Source of the DNA: Gibbula magus
Lineage: Eukaryota > Mollusca > Gastropoda > Trochida > Trochidae
Direction of reading: 5' to 3'
NCBI GenBank assembly: GCA_936450465.1
Contig: OW388291.1
Span: 34,820,656-34,884,655 of the forward strand
DNA: 64,000 nucleotides
Shown: positions 1 through 15,977 of the stretch, piece after piece
How positions within the stretch are numbered: position 1 is the first letter of the stretch
How the letters are laid out: each line of letters begins with the position of its first letter
The notes under the pieces: model-generated
The model's database searches: none
What the model saw: the letters and a program-made list of their open reading frames with translations, nothing else
Told to the model about the DNA's origin: nothing
Made by a program: the position numbers and the translations under genes

Positions 1-1230
1 GAATCAATGATCATATTGTGTATGGAGTAGTGATATAGAACTCAGCGATCTATGTCAATGAATCAATGATCCTATTGTGTATGGAGTAGTGATATAGAAC
101 CCAGCGATCTATGTCAATGAATCAATGAAGCTGTAGTGTTTGGAGTAGTGATATAGAACCCAGCGATCTATGTCAATGAATCAATGAAGCTGTAGTGTAT
201 GGAGTAGTGATATAGAAACCAGCGATCTACGTGAATGCATCAATGAAGCTGTAGTGTATGGAGTAGTGATATAGAACCGAGCGATCTATATCAATGAATC
301 AATGAAGCTGTAGTGTATGGAGTAGTGATATAGAACCCAGCGATCTATGTCAATGAATCAATTAAGATGTAGTGTATGGAGTAGAGAGATAGAACCCAGC
401 GATCTATGTCAATGAATCAATGAAGCTGTAGTGTATGGAGTAGTGATATAGAACCCAGCGATCTATGTCAATGAATCAATGATCATATTGTGTATGGAGT
501 AGTGATAAAGAACTCAGCGATCTATGTCAATGAATCAATGATCCTATTGTGTATGGAGTAGAGAGATAGAACCCAGCGATCTATGTCAATGAATCAATGA
601 AGCTTTGGTGTATGGAGTAGAGAGATAGAACCCAGCGATCTATGTCAATGAATCAATGAAGCTGTAGTGTTTGGAGTAGTGATATAGAACCCAGCGATCT
701 ATGTCAATGAATCAATGAAGCTGTGGTGTATGGAGTAGTGATATAGAACCCAACGATCTATGTCAATGAATCAATGAAGCTGTAGCGTATGGAGTAAAGA
801 TATAGAACCCAGCGATCTATGTCAATGAATCAATGAAGCTGTAGTGTATGGAGTAGTGATATAGAACCCAGCGATCTATGTCAATGAATCAATGAAGATG
901 TAGTGTATGGAGAGGTGATATAGAACCCAGCGATCTATGTCAATGAATCAATGATGCTGTAGTTCATGGAGTAGTGATATAAAACCCAGCGATCTATGTC
1001 AATGAATCAATGATCCTATTGTGTATGGAGTAGTGATATAGAACCCAGCGATCTATGTCAATGAATCAATGAAGCTGTAGTGTATGGAGTAGTGATATAG
1101 AACCCAGCGATCTATGTCAATGAATCAATGAAGCTGTAGTGTATGGAGTAGTGATATAGAACCCAGCGATCTATGTCAATGAATCTATTAAGATGTAGTG
1201 TATGGAGTAGAGAGATAGAACCCAGCGATC

Positions 1231-4200
1231 TATGTTAATGAATCAATGAAGCTGTAGTGTATGGAGTAGTGATATAGAACCCAGCGATCTATGTCAATGA
1301 ATCAATGAAGATGTAGTGTATGGAGTAGTGATATAGAACCCAGCGATCTATGTCATTGTAGCTGTAGTGTATGGAGTAGTGATATAGAACCCAGCGATCT
1401 ATGTCAATGAATCAATGATCCTATTGTGTATGGAGTAGTGATATAGAACCCAGCGATCTATGTCAATGAATCAATGATCATATTGTGTATGGAGTAGTGA
1501 TATAGAACTCAGCGATCTATGTCAATGAATCAATGATCCTATTGTGTATGGAGTGGTGATATAGAACCCAGCGATATATATCAATGAATCAATGATCTTA
1601 TTGTGTATGGAGTAGTGATATAGAACTCAGCGATCTATGTCAATGAATCAATGAAGCTGTAGTGTAAGGGGTAGTGATATAGAACCCAGCGATCTATATC
1701 AATGAATCAATGAAGCTGTAGTGTATGGAGTAGTGATATAGAACCCAGCGATCTATGTCAATGAATCATTGAAGCTGTGGTGTATGGAGTAGTGATATAG
1801 AACCCAGCGATCTATGTCAATGAATCAATGAAGCTGTAGTGTATGGAGTAGTGATATAGAACCGAGCAATCTATGTCAATGAATCAATTAAGCTGTAGTG
1901 TATGGAGTAGTGATATAGAACCCAGCGATCTATGTCAATGAATCAATTAAGATGTAGTGTATGGAGTAGAGAGATAGAACCCAGCGATCTATGTCAATGA
2001 ATCAATGAAGCTGTAGTGTATGGAGTAGTGATATAGAACCCAGCGATCTGTGTCAATGAATCAATGATCATATTGTGTATGGAGTAGTGATATAGAACTC
2101 AGCGATCTATGTCAATGAATCAATGAAGCTGTGGTGTATGGAGTAGTGATATAGAACCCAACGATCTATGTCAATGAATCAATGAAGCTGTAGCGTATGG
2201 AGTAAAGATATAGAACCCAGCGATCTATGTCAATGAATCAATGAAGCTGTAGTGTATGGAGTAGTGATATAGAAACCAGCGATCTACGTCAATGAATCAA
2301 TGAAGCTGTAGTGTATGGAGTAGTGATATAGAACCCAGCGATCTATGTCAATGAATCAATGAAGATGTAGTGTATGGAGAGGTGATATAGAACCCAGCGA
2401 TCTATGTCAATGAATCAATGATGCTGTAGTTCATGGAGTAGTGATATAAAACCCAGCGATCTATGTCAATGAATCAATGATCCTATTGTGTATGGAGTAG
2501 TGATATAGAACCCAGCGATCTATGTCAATGAATCAATGAAGCTGTAGTGTAAGGAGTAGTGATATAGAACCCAGCGATCTATGTCATTGTAGATGTAGTG
2601 TATGGAGTAGTGATATAGAACCCAGCGATCTATGTCAATGAATCAATTAAGATGTAGTGTAAGGAGTAGAGAGATAGAACCCAGCGATCTATGTCAATGA
2701 ATCAATGAAGCTGTAGTGTATGGAGTAATGATATAGAACCCAGCGATCTATGCCAATGAATCAATGAAGATGTAGTGTATGGAGTAGTGATATAGAACCC
2801 AGCGATATATGTCAATGAATCTATTAAGATGTAGTGTATGGAGTAGTGATATAGAACCCAGCGATCTATGTCAATGAATCAATGATCCTATTGTGTATGG
2901 AGTAGTGATATAGAACCCAGCGATCTATGTCAATGAATCAATGAAGCTGTAGTGTATGGAGTAGTGATATAGAACCGAGCGATCTATGTCAATGAATCAA
3001 CGAAGCTGTAGTGTATGGAGTAGTGATATAGAACCCAGCGATCTATGTCAATGAATCAATGATCCTATTGTGTATGGAGTAGTGATATAGAACCCAGCGA
3101 TCTATGTCAATGAATCAATGATCCTATTGCGTATGAAGTAGTGATATACAACCCAGCGATCTATGTCAATGAATCAATGAAGCTGTAGTGTTTGGAGTAG
3201 TGATATAGAACCCAGCGATCTACATCAATGAATCAATGATGCTGTAGTTCATGGAGTAGTGATATAAAACCCAGCGATCTATGTCAATGAATCAATGATC
3301 CTATTGTGTATGGAGTAGTGATATAGAACCCAGCGATCTATGTCAATGAATCAATGAAGCTGTAGTGTAAGGAGTAGTGATATAGAACCCAGCGATCTAT
3401 GTCATTGTAGCTGTAGTGTATGGAGTAGTGATATAGAACCCAGCGATCTATGTCAATGAATCAATTAAGATGTAGTGTAAGGAGTAGAGAGATAGAACCC
3501 AGCGATCTATGTCAATGAATCAATGATCCTATTGCGTATGAAGTAGTGATATAGAACCCAGCGATCTATGTCAATGAATCAATGAAGCTGTAGTGTTTGG
3601 AGTAGTGAGATAGAACCCAGCGATCTACATCAATGAATCAATGAAGCTGTAGTGTATGGAGTAGTGATATAGAACCCAGCGATCTATGTCAATGAATCAA
3701 TGAAGCTGTAGTGTATGGAGTAGTGATATAGAACCCAGCGATCTATGTCAATGAATCAATGAAGCTGTAGTGTATGGAGTAGTGATATAGAACCCAGCGA
3801 TCTATGTCAATGAATCAATGATCCTATTGTGTATGGAGTAGTGATATAGAACCCAGCGATCTATGTCAATGAATCAATGATCCTATTGTGTATGGAGTAG
3901 TGATATAGAACCCAGCGATCTATGTCAATGAATCAATGATCCTATTGCGTATGAAGTAGTGATATAGAACCCAGCGATCTATGTCAATGAATCAATGAAG
4001 CTGTAGTGTTTGGAGTAGTGAGATAGAACCCAGCGATCTACATCAATGAATCAATGAAGCGGTAGTGTATGGAGTAGTGATATAGAACCCAGCGATCTAT
4101 GTCAATGAATCATTGAAGCTGTGGTGTATGGAGTAGTGATATAGAACCCAGCGATCTATGTCAATGAATCATTGAAGCTGTGGTGTATGGAGTAGTGATA

Positions 4201-7200
4201 TAGAACCCAGCGATCTATGTCAATGAATCAATGAAGCTGTAGTGTATGGAGTAGTGATATAGAACCCAGCGATCTATGTCAATGAATCAATGAAGATGTA
4301 GTGTATGGAGTAGTGATATAGAACCCAGCGATCTATGTCAATGAATCAATGATCATATTGTGTATGGAGTAGTGATAAAGAACTCAGCGATCTATGTCAA
4401 TGAATCAATGATCCTATTGTGTATGGAGTAGAGAGATAGAACCCAGCGATCTATGTCAATGAATCAATGAAGCTTTGGTGTATGGAGTAGAGAGATAGAA
4501 CCCAGCGATCTATGTCAATGAATCAATGAAGCTGTAGTGTTTGGAGTAGTGATATAGATTCCAGCGATCTATGTCAATGAATCAATGAAGCTGTAGTGTA
4601 TGGAGTAGTGATATAGAACCGAGCGATCTATGTCAATGAATCAATGAAGCTGTAGTGTATGGAGTAGTGATATAGAACCCAGCGATCTATGTCAATGAAT
4701 CAATGAAGCTGTAGTGTTTGGAGTAGTGAGATAGAACCCAGCGATCTACATCAATGAATCAATGAAGCGGTAGTGTATGGAGTAGTGATATAGAACCCAG
4801 CGATCTATGTCAATGAATCAATGAAGCTGTAGTGTATGGAGTAGTGATATAGAACCCAGCGATCTATGTCAATGAATCAATGAAGCTGTAGTGTATGGAG
4901 TAGTGATATAGAACCCAGCGATCTATGTCAATGAATCAATGATCCTATTGTGTATGGAGTAGTGATATAGAACCCAGCGATCTATGTCAATGAATCAATG
5001 ATCCTATTGTGTATGGAGTAGTGATATAGAACCCAGCGATCTATGTCAATGAATCAATGATCCTATTGTGTATGGAGTAGTGATATAGAACCCAGCGATC
5101 TATGTCAATGAATCAATGAAGCTGTAGTGTTTGGAGTAGTGAGATAGAACCCAGCGATCTACATCAATGAATCAATGAAGCGGTAGTGTATGGAGTAGTG
5201 ATATAGAACCCAGCGATCTATGTCAATGAATCATTGAAGCTGTGGTGTATGGAGTAGTGATATAGAACCCAGCGATCTATGTCAATGAATCATTGAAGCT
5301 GTGGTGTATGGAGTAGTGATATAGAACCCAGCGATCTATGTCAATGAATCAATGAAGCTGTAGTGTATGGAGTAGTGATATAGAACCCAGCGATCTATGT
5401 CAATGAATCAATGAAGATGTAGTGTATGGAGTAGTGATATAGAACCCAGCGATCTATGTCAATGAATCAATGATCATATTGTGTATGGAGTAGTGATAAA
5501 GAACTCAGCGATCTATGTCAATGAATCAATGATCCTATTGTGTATGGAGTAGAGAGATAGAACCCAGCGATCTATGTCAATGAATCAATGAAGCTTTGGT
5601 GTATGGAGTAGAGAGATAGAACCCAGCGATCTATGTCAATGAATCAATGAAGCTGTAGTGTTTGGAGTAGTGATATAGAACCCAGCGATCTATGTCAATG
5701 AATCAATGAAGCTGTAGTGTATGGAGTAGTGATATAGAACCGAGCGATCTATGTCAATGAATCAATGAAGCTGTAGTGTATGGAGTAGTGATATAGAACC
5801 CAGCGATCTATGTCAATGAACCAATTAAGATGTAGTGTATGGAGTAGAGAGATAGAACCCAGCGATCTATGTCAATGAATCAATGAAGCTGTAGTGTATG
5901 GAGTAGTGATATAGAACCCAGCGATCTATGTCAATGAATCAATGATCATATTGTGTATGGAGTAGTGATATAGAACTCAGCGATCTATGTCAATGAATCA
6001 ATGATCCTATTGTGTATGGAGTAGTGATATAGAACCCAGCGATCTATGTCAATGAATCAATGAAGCTGTAGTGTATGGAGTAGTGATATAGAACCCAGCG
6101 ATCTATGTCAATGAATCAATGAAGCTGTAGTGTATGGAGTAGTGATATAGAACCCAGCGATCTATGTCAATGAATCTATTAAGATGTAGTGTATGGAGTA
6201 GAGAGATAGAACCCAGCGATCTATGTTAATGAATCAATGAAGCTGTAGTGTATGGAGTAGTGATATAGAACCCAGCGATCTATGTCAATGTAGCTGTAGT
6301 GTATGGAGTAGTGATATAGAACCCAGCGATCTATGTCAATGAATCAATGAAGATGTAGTGTATGGAGTAGTGATATAGAACCCAGCGATCTATGTCATTG
6401 TAGCTGTAGTGTATGGAGTAGTGATATAGAACCCAGCGATCTATGTCAATGAATCAATGATCCTATTGTGTATGGAGTAGTGATATAGAACCCAGCGATC
6501 TATGTCAATGAATCAATGATCATATTGTGTATGGAGTAGTGATATAGAACTCAGCGATCTATGTCAATGAATCAATGATCCTATTGTGTATGGAGTGGTG
6601 ATATAGAACCCAGCGATCTATATCAATGAATCAATGATCTTATTGTGTATGGAGTAGTGATATAGAACTCAGCGATCTATGTCAATTAATCAATGAAGCT
6701 GTAGTGTAAGGGGTAGTGATATAGAACCCAGCGATCTATATCAATGAATCAATGAAGCTGTAGTGTATGGAGTAGTGATATAGAACCCAGCGATCTATGT
6801 CAATGAATCATTGAAGCTGTGGTGTATGGAGTAGTGATATAGAACCCAGCGATCTATGTCAATGAATCAATGAAGCTGTAGTGTATGGAGTAGTGATATA
6901 GAACCGAGCAATCTATGTCAATGAATCAATTAAGCTGTAGTGTATGGAGTAGTGATATAGAACCCAGCGATCTATGTCAATGAATCAATTAAGATGTAGT
7001 GTATGGAGTAGAGAGATAGAACCCAGCGATCTATGTCAATGAATCAATGAAGCTGTAGTGTATGGAGTAGTGATATAGAACCCAGCGATCTGTGTCAATG
7101 AATCAATGATCATATTGTTTATGGAGTAGTGATATAGAACTCAGCGATCTATGTCAATGAATCAATGAAGCTGTGGTGTATGGAGTAGTGATATAGAACC

Positions 7201-9170
7201 CAACGATCTATGTCAATGAATCAATGAAGCTGTAGCGTATGGAGTAAAGATATAGAACCCAGCGATCTATGTCAATGAATCAATGAAGCTGTAGTGTATG
7301 GAGTAGTGATATAGAAACCAGCGATCTATGTCAATGAATCAATGAAGCTGTAGTGTATGGAGTAGTGATATAGAACCCAGCGATCTATGTCAATGAATCA
7401 ATGAAGATGTAGTGTATGGAGAGGTGATATAGAACCCAGCGATCTATGTCAATGAATCAATGATGCTGTAGTTCATGGAGTAGTGATATAAAACCCAGCG
7501 ATCTATGTCAATGAATCAATGATCCTATTGTGTATGGAGTAGTGATATAGAACCCAGCGATCTATGTCAATGAATCAATGAAGCTGTAGTGTAAGGAGTA
7601 GTGATATAGAACCCAGCGATCTATGTCATTGTAGATGTAGTGTATGGAGTAGTGATATAGAACCCAGCGATCTATGTCAATGAATCAATTAAGATGTAGT
7701 GTAAGGAGTAGAGAGATAGAACCCAGCGATCTATGTCAATGAATCAATGAAGCTGTAGTGTATGGAGTAATGATATAGAACCCAGCGATCTATGCCAATG
7801 AATCAATAAAGATGTAGTGTATGGAGTAGTGATATAGAACCCAGCGATCTATGTCAATGAATCTATTAAGATGTAGTGTATGGAGTAGTGATATAGAACC
7901 CAGCGATCTATGTCAATGAATCAATGATCCTATTGTGTATGGAGTAGTGATATAGAACCCAGCGATCTATGTCAATGAATCAATGAAGCTGTAGTGTATG
8001 GAGTAGTGATATAGAACCGAGCGATCTATGTCAATGAATCAACGAAGCTGTAGTGTATGGAGTAGTGATATAGAACCCAGCGATCTATGTCAATGAATCA
8101 ATGATCCTATTGTGTATGGAGTAGTGATATAGAACCCAGCGATCTATGTCAATGAATCAATGATCCTATTGCGTATGAAGTAGTGATATACAACCCAGCG
8201 ATCTATGTCAATGAATCAATGAAGCTGTAGTGTTTGGAGTAGTGATATAGAACCCAGCGATCTACATCAATGAATCAATGATGCTGTAGTTCATGGAGTA
8301 GTGATATAAAACCCAGCGATCTATGTCAATGAATCAATGATCCTATTGTGTATGGAGTAGTGATATAGAACCCAGCGATCTATGTCAATGAATCAATGAA
8401 GCTGTAGTGTAAGGAGTAGTGATATAGAACCCAGCGATCTATGTCATTGTAGCTGTAGTGTATGGAGTAGTGATATAGAACCCAGCGATCTATGTCAATG
8501 AATCAATTAAGATGTAGTGTAAGGAGTAGAGAGATAGAACCCAGCGATCTATGTCAATGAATCAATGATCCTATTGCGTATGAAGTAGTGATATAGAACC
8601 CAGCGATCTATGTCAATGAATCAATGAAGCTGTAGTGTTTGGAGTAGTGAGATAGAACCCAGCGATCTACATCAATGAATCAATGAAGCGGTAGTGTATG
8701 GAGTAGTGATATAGAACCCAGCGATCTATGTCAATGAATCAATGAAGCTGTAGTGTATGGAGTAGTGATATAGAACCCAGCGATCTATGTCAATGAATCA
8801 ATGAAGCTGTAGTGTATGGAGTAGTGATATAGAACCCAGCGATCTATGTCAATGAATCAATGATCCTATTGTGTATGGAGTAGTGATATAGAACCCAGCG
8901 ATCTATGTCAATGAATCAATGATCCTATTGTGTATGGAGTAGTGATATAGAACCCAGCGATCTATGTCAATGAATCAATGATCCTATTGCGTATGAAGTA
9001 GTGATATAGAACCCAGCGATCTATGTCAATGAATCAATGAAGCTGTAGTGTTTGGAGTAGTGACATAGAACCCAGCGATCTACATCAATGAATCAATGAA
9101 GCGGTAGTGTATGGAGTAGTGATATAGAACCCAGCGATCTATGTCAATGAATCATAGAAGCTGTGGTGTA
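1231..9170 (+). repeat. Long-range duplication inside the satellite, offset 5,042 bp
   Basis: Rare variants pair up at a constant distance: the ATCTTATTG monomer (1,589 and 6,631), the AATCAACGAAG monomer (3,001 and 8,043), the short unit GTCATTGTAG (1,352 and 6,394), and the GTGAGATAG/GTGACATAG monomer (4,020 and 9,062). All are 5,042 bp apart, which equals 82 full plus four 51-bp monomers. Left of about 6,290 the offset falls to 4,991 because the downstream copy has one extra short unit. Similarity is lost near 4,140 and 9,180. Confidence 0.8.
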
Positions 9171-10490
9171 TGGAGTAGTGATATAGAACCCAGCGATCTA
9201 TGTCAATGAATCAATGAAGCTGTAGTGTATGGAGTAGTGATATAGAACCCAGCGATCTATGTCAATGAATCAATGAAGATGTAGTGTATGGAGTAGTGAT
9301 ATAGAACCCAGCGATCTATGTCAATGAATCAATGAAGCTGTAGTGTATGGAGTAGTGATATAGAACCCAGCGATCTATGTCAATGAATCAATGAAGCTGT
9401 AGTGTATGGAGTAGTGATATAGAACCCAGCGATCTATGTCAATGAATCATTGAAGCTGTGGTGTATGGAGTAGTGATATAGAACCCAGCGATCTATGTCA
9501 ATGAATCAATGAAGCGGTAGTGTATGGAGTAGTGATATAGAACCCAGCGATCTATGTCAATGAATCAATGAAGCTGTAGTGTATGGAGTAGTGATATAGA
9601 ACCCAGCGATCTATGTCAATGAATCAATGAAGATGTAGTGTATGGAGTAGTGATATAGAACCCAGCGATCTATGTCAATGAATCTATTAAGATGTAGTGT
9701 ATGGAGTAGTGATTTAGAACCCAGCGATCTATGTCAATGAATCAATGAAGCTGTAGTGTATGGAGTAGTGATATAGAACCCAGCGATCTATGTCAATGAA
9801 TCATTGAAGCTGTGGTGTATGGAGTAGTGATATAGAACCCAGCGATCTATGTCAATGAATCAATGAAGCGGTAGTGTATGGAGTAGTGATATAGAACCGA
9901 GCGATCTATGTCAATGAATCAATGAAGCTGTAGTGTATGGAGTAGTGATATAGAACCCAGCGATCTATGTCAATGAATCAATGAAGCTGTAGTGTATGGA
10001 GTAGTGATATAGAACCCAGCGATCTATGTCAATGAATCAATGATCCTATTGTGTATGGAGTAGTGATATAGAACCCAGCGATCTATGTCAATGAATCAAT
10101 GATCCTATTGTGTATGGAGTAGTGATATAGAACCCAGCGATCTATGTCAATGAATCAATGATCCTATTGCGTATGGAGTAGTGATATAGAACCCAGCGAT
10201 CTATGTCAATGAATCAATGAAGCTGTAGTGTATGGAGTAGTGATATAGAACCCAGCGATCTATGTCAATGAATCAATGAAGCTGTAGTGTATGGAGTAGT
10301 GATATAGAACCCAGCGATCTATGTCAATGAATCAATTAAGATGTAGTGTATGGAGTAGTGATATAGAACACAGCGATCTATGTCAATGAATCAATGAAGA
10401 TGTAGTGTATGGAGTAATGATATAGAACCCAGCGATCTATGTCAATGAATCAATGAAGCTGTAGTGTATGGAGTAGTGATATAGAACCCA

Positions 10491-13400
10491 TCGATCTATG
10501 TCAATGAATCTATTAAGATGTAGTGTATGGAGTAGAGAGATAGAACCCAGCGATCTATGTCAATGAATCAATGAAGCTGTAGTGTATGGAGTAGTGATAT
10601 AGAACCCAGCGATCTATGTCAATGAATCAATGAAGCTGTAGTGTATGGAGTAGTGATATAAAACCCAGCGATCTATGTCAATGAATCAATGATCATATTG
10701 TGTATGGAGTAGTGATATAGAACCAAGCGATCAATGTCAATGAATCAATGATCCTATTGTGTATGGAGTAGTGATATAGAACTCAGCGATCTATGTCAAT
10801 GAATCAATGAAGCTGTAGTGTATGGAGTAGTGATATAGAACCGAGCGATCTATGTCAATGAATCAACGAAGCTGTAGTGTATGGAGTAGTGATATAGAAC
10901 CCAGCGATCTATGTCAATGAACCAATTAAGATGTAGTGTATGGAGTAGAGAGATAGAACCCAGAGATCTATGTCAATGAATCAATGAAGCTGTAGTGTAT
11001 GGAGTAGTGATATAGAACCCAGCGATCTATGTCAATGAATCAATGATCATATTGTGTATGGAGTAGTGATATAGAACTCAGCGATCTATGTCAATGAATC
11101 AATGATCCTATTGTGTATGGAGTAGTGATATAGAACCCAGCGATCTATGTCAATGAATCAATGATCCTATTGTGTATGGAGTAGTGATATAGAACCCAGC
11201 GATCTATGTCAATGAATCAATGAAGCTGTAGTGTATGGAGTAGTGATATAGAACCCAGCGATCTATGTCAATGAATCAATGAAGCTGTAGTGTATGGAGT
11301 AGTGATATAGAACCCAGCGATCTATGTCAATGAATCAATTAAGATGGAAAGTATGGAGTAGAGAGATAGAACCCAGCGATCTATGTCAATGAATCAATGA
11401 AGCTGTAGTGTATGGAGTAGTGATATAGAACCCAGCGATCTATGTCAATGAATCAATGATCATATTGTGCATGGAGTAGTGATATAGAACTCAGCGATCT
11501 ATGTCAATGAATCAATGAAGCTGTAGTGTATGGAGTAGTGATATAGAACCCAGCGATCTATGTTAATGAATCAATGAAGCTGTAGTGTATGGAGTAGTGA
11601 TATAGAACCCAGCGATCTATGTCAATGAATCAATGAAGCTGTAGTGTATGGAGTAGTGATATAGAACCCAGCGATCTATGTCAATGAATCAATTAAGATG
11701 GAAAGTATTGAGTAGAGAGATAGAACCCAGCGATCTATGTCAATGAATCAATGAAGCTGTAGTGTATGGAGTAGTGATATAGAACCCAGCGATCTATGTC
11801 AATGAATCAATGAAGCTGTAGTGTATGGAGTAGTGATATAGAACCCAGCGATCTATGTCAATGAATCAATGATCCTATTGTGTATGGAGTAGTGATATAG
11901 AACCCAGCGATCTATGTCAATGAATCAATGATCCTATTGTGTATGGAGTAGTGATATAGAACCCAGCGATCTATGTCAATGAATCAATGATCCTATTGTG
12001 TATGAAGTAGTGATATAGAACCCAGCGATCTATGTCAATGAATCAATGAAGCTGTAGTGTATGGAGTAGTGATATAGAACCCAGCGATCTATGTCAATGA
12101 ATCAATGAAGCTGTAGTGTATGGAGTAGTGATATAGAACCCAGCGATCTATGTCAATGAATCTATTAAGATGTAGTGTATGGAGTAGTGATATAGAACCC
12201 AGCGATCTATGTCAATGAATCAATGAAGATGTAGTGTATGGAGTAATGATATAGAACCCAGCGATCTATGTCAATGAATCAATGAAGCTGTAGTGTATGG
12301 AGTAGTGATATAGAACCCATCGATCTATGTCAATGAATCTATTAAGATGTAGTGTATGGAGTAGAGAGATAGAACCCAGCGATCTATGTCAATGAATCAA
12401 TGAAGCTGTAGTGTATGGAGTAGTGATATAGAACCGAGCGATCTATGTCAATGAATCAATGAAGCTGTAGTGTATGGAGTAGTGATATAAAACCCAGCGA
12501 TCTATGTCAATGAATCAATGATCATATTGTGTATGGAGTAGTGATATAGAACCAAGCGATCAATGTCAATGAATCAATGATCCTATTGTGTATGGAGTAG
12601 TGATATAGAACTCAGCGATCTATGTCAATGAATCAATGAAGCTGTAGTGTATGGAGTAGTGATATAGAACCGAGCGATCTATGTCAATGAATCAATGAAG
12701 CTGTAGTGTATGGAGTAGTGATATAGAACCCAGCGATCTATGTCAATGAACCAATTAAGATGTAGTGTATGGAGTAGAGAGATAGAACCCAGAGATCTAT
12801 GTCAATGAATCAATGAAGCTGTAGTGTATGGAGTAGTGATATAGAACCCAGCGATCTATGTCAATGAATCAATGATCATATTGTGTATGGAGTAGTGATA
12901 TAGAACTCAGCGATCTATGTCAATGAATCAATGATCCTATTGTGTATGGAGTAGTGATATAGAACCCAGCGATCTATGTCAATGAATCAATGATCCTATT
13001 GTGTATGGAGTAGTGATATAGAACCCAGCGATCTATGTCAATGAATCAATGAAGCTGTAGTGTATGGAGTAGTGATATAGAACCCAGCGATCTATGTCAA
13101 TGAATCAATGAAGCTGTAGTGTATGGAGTAGTGATATAGAACCCAGCGATCTATGTCAATGAATCAATTAAGATGGAAAGTATGGAGTAGAGAGATAGAA
13201 CCCAGCGATCTATGTCAATGAATCAATGAAGCTGTAGTGTATGGAGTAGTGATATAGAACCCAGCGATCTATGTCAATGAATCAATGATCATATTGTGTA
13301 TGGAGTAGTGATATAGAACTCAGCGATCTATGTCAATGAATCAATGAAGCTGTAGTGTTTGGAGTAGTGATATAGAACCCAGCGATCTATGTTAATGAAT

Positions 13401-15977
13401 CAATGAAGCTGTAGTGTATGGAGTAGTGATATAGAACCGAGCGATCTTTGTCAATGAATCAATGAAGCTGTAGTGTATGGAGTAGTGATATAGAACCCAG
13501 CGATCTATGTCAATGAATCAATTAAGATGGAAAGTATTGAGTAGAGAGATAGAACCCAGCGATCTATGTCAATGAATCAATGAAGCTGTAGTGTATGGAG
13601 TAGTGATATAGAACCCAGCGATCTATGTCAATGAATCAATGAAGCTGTAGTGTATGGAGTAGTGATATAGAACCCAGCGATCTATGTCAATGAATCAATG
13701 ATCCTATTGTGTATGGAGTAGTGATATAGAACCCAGCGATCTATGTCAATGAATCAATGATCCTATTGTGTATGGAGTAGTGATATAGAACCCAGCGATC
13801 TATGTCAATGAATCAATGATCCTATTGCGTATGAAGTAGTGATATAGAACCCAGCGATCTATGTCAATGAATCAATGAAGCTGTAGTGTATGGAGTAGTG
13901 ATATAGAACCCAGCGATCTATGTCAATGAATCAATGAAGCTGTAGTGTATGGAGTAGTGATATAGAACCCAGCGATCTATGTCAATGAATCTATTAAGAT
14001 GTACTGTATGGAGTAGTGATATAGAACACAGCGATCTATGTCAATGAATCAATGAAGATGTAGTGTATGGAGTAATGATATAGAACCCAGCGATCTATGT
14101 CAATGAATCAATGAAGCTGTAGTGTATGGAGTAGTGATATAGAACCCATCGATCTATGTCAATGAATCTATTAAGATGTAGTGTATGGAGTAGAGAGATA
14201 GAACCCAGCGATCTATGTCAATGAATCAATGAAGCTGTAGTGTATGGAGTAGTGATATAGAACCGAGCGATCTATGTCAATGAATCAATGAAGCTGTAGT
14301 GTATGGAGTAGTGATATAAAACCCAGCGATCTATGTCAATGAATCAATGATCATATTGTGTATGGAGTAGTGATATAGAACCAAGCGATCTATGTCAATG
14401 AATCAATGATCCTATTGTGTATGGAGTAGTGATATAGAACTCAGCGATCTATGTCAATGAATCAATGAAGCTGTAGTGTATGGAGTAGTGATATAGAACC
14501 GAGCGATCTATGTCAATGAATCAACGAAGCTGTAGTGTATGGAGTAGTGATATAGAACCCAGCGATCTATGTCAATGAACCAATTAAGATGTAGTGTATG
14601 GAGTAGAGAGATAGAACCCAGAGATCTATGTCAATGAATCAATGAAGCTGTAGTGTATGGAGTAGTGATATAGAACCCAGCGATCTATGTCAATGAATCA
14701 ATGATCATATTGTGTATGGAGTAGTGATATAGAACTCAGCGATCTATGTCAATGAATCAATGATCCTATTGTGTATGGAGTAGTGATATAGAACCCAGCG
14801 ATCTATGTCAATGAATCAATGATCCTATTGTGTATGGAGTAGTGATATAGAACCCAGCGATCTATGTCAATGAATCAATGAAGCTGTAGTGTATGGAGTA
14901 GTGATATAGAACCGAGCGATCTATGTCAATGAATCAATGAAGCTGTAGTGTATGGAGTAGTGATATAGAACCCAGCGATCTATGTCAATGAATCAATTAA
15001 GATGGAAAGTATGGAGTAGAGAGATAGAACCCAGCGATCTATGTCAATGAATCAATGAAGCTGTAGTGTATGGAGTAGTGATATAGAACCCAGCGATCTA
15101 TGTCAATGAATCAATGATCATATTGTGCATGGAGTAGTGATATAGAACTCAGCGATCTATGTCAATGAATCAATGAAGCTGTAGTGTTTGGAGTAGTGAT
15201 ATAGAACCCAGCGATCTATGTTAATGAATCAATGAAGCTGTAGTGTATGGAGTAGTGATATAGAACCGAGCGATCTTTGTCAATGAATCAATGAAGCTGT
15301 AGTGTATGGAGTAGTGATATAGAACCCAGCGATCTATGTCAATGAATCAATTAAGATGGAAAGTATTGAGTAGAGAGATAGAACCCAGCGATCTATGTCA
15401 ATGAATCAATGAAGCTGTAGTGTATGGAGTAGTGATATAGAACCCAGCGATCTATGTCAATGAATCAATGAAGCTGTAGTGTATGGAGTAGTGATATAGA
15501 ACCCAGCGATCTATGTCAATGAATCATTGAAGCTGTGGTGTATGGAGTAGTGATATAGAACCCAGCGATCTATGTCAATGAATCAATGAAGCTGTAGTGT
15601 TTGGAGTAGTGACATAGAACCCAGCGATCTACATCAATGAATCAATGAAGCGGTAGTGTATGGAGTAGTGATATAGAACCCAGCGATCTATGTCAATGAA
15701 TCATTGAAGCTGTGGTGTATGGAGTAGTGATATAGAACCCAGCGATCTATGTCAATGAATCAATGAAGCTGTAGTGTATGGAGTAGTGATATAGAACCCA
15801 GCGATCTATGTCAATGAATCAATGAAGATGTAGTGTATGGAGTAGTGATATAGAACCCAGCGATCTATGTCAATGAATCAATGAAGCTGTAGTGTATGGA
15901 GTAGTGATATAGAACCCAGCGATCTATGTCAATGAATCAATGAAGCTGTAGTGTATGGAGTAGTGATATAGAACCCA
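10491..15977 (+). repeat. Higher-order repeat of the satellite: 31 monomers, 1,829 bp
   Basis: The rare variant CCCATCGATC (normally CCCAGCGATC) occurs at 10,491, 12,320 and 14,149. Both intervals are exactly 1,829 bp, which is 31 x 59. Flanking variants (GGAAAGTAT, CCCAGAGATC, AACCAAGCGATC, AACACAGCG) recur in the same order with the same spacing, so multi-monomer blocks were amplified as units. The next anchor is at 17,040, that is 2,891 bp = 49 x 59, because the third block carries an 18-monomer insertion. Confidence 0.9.
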
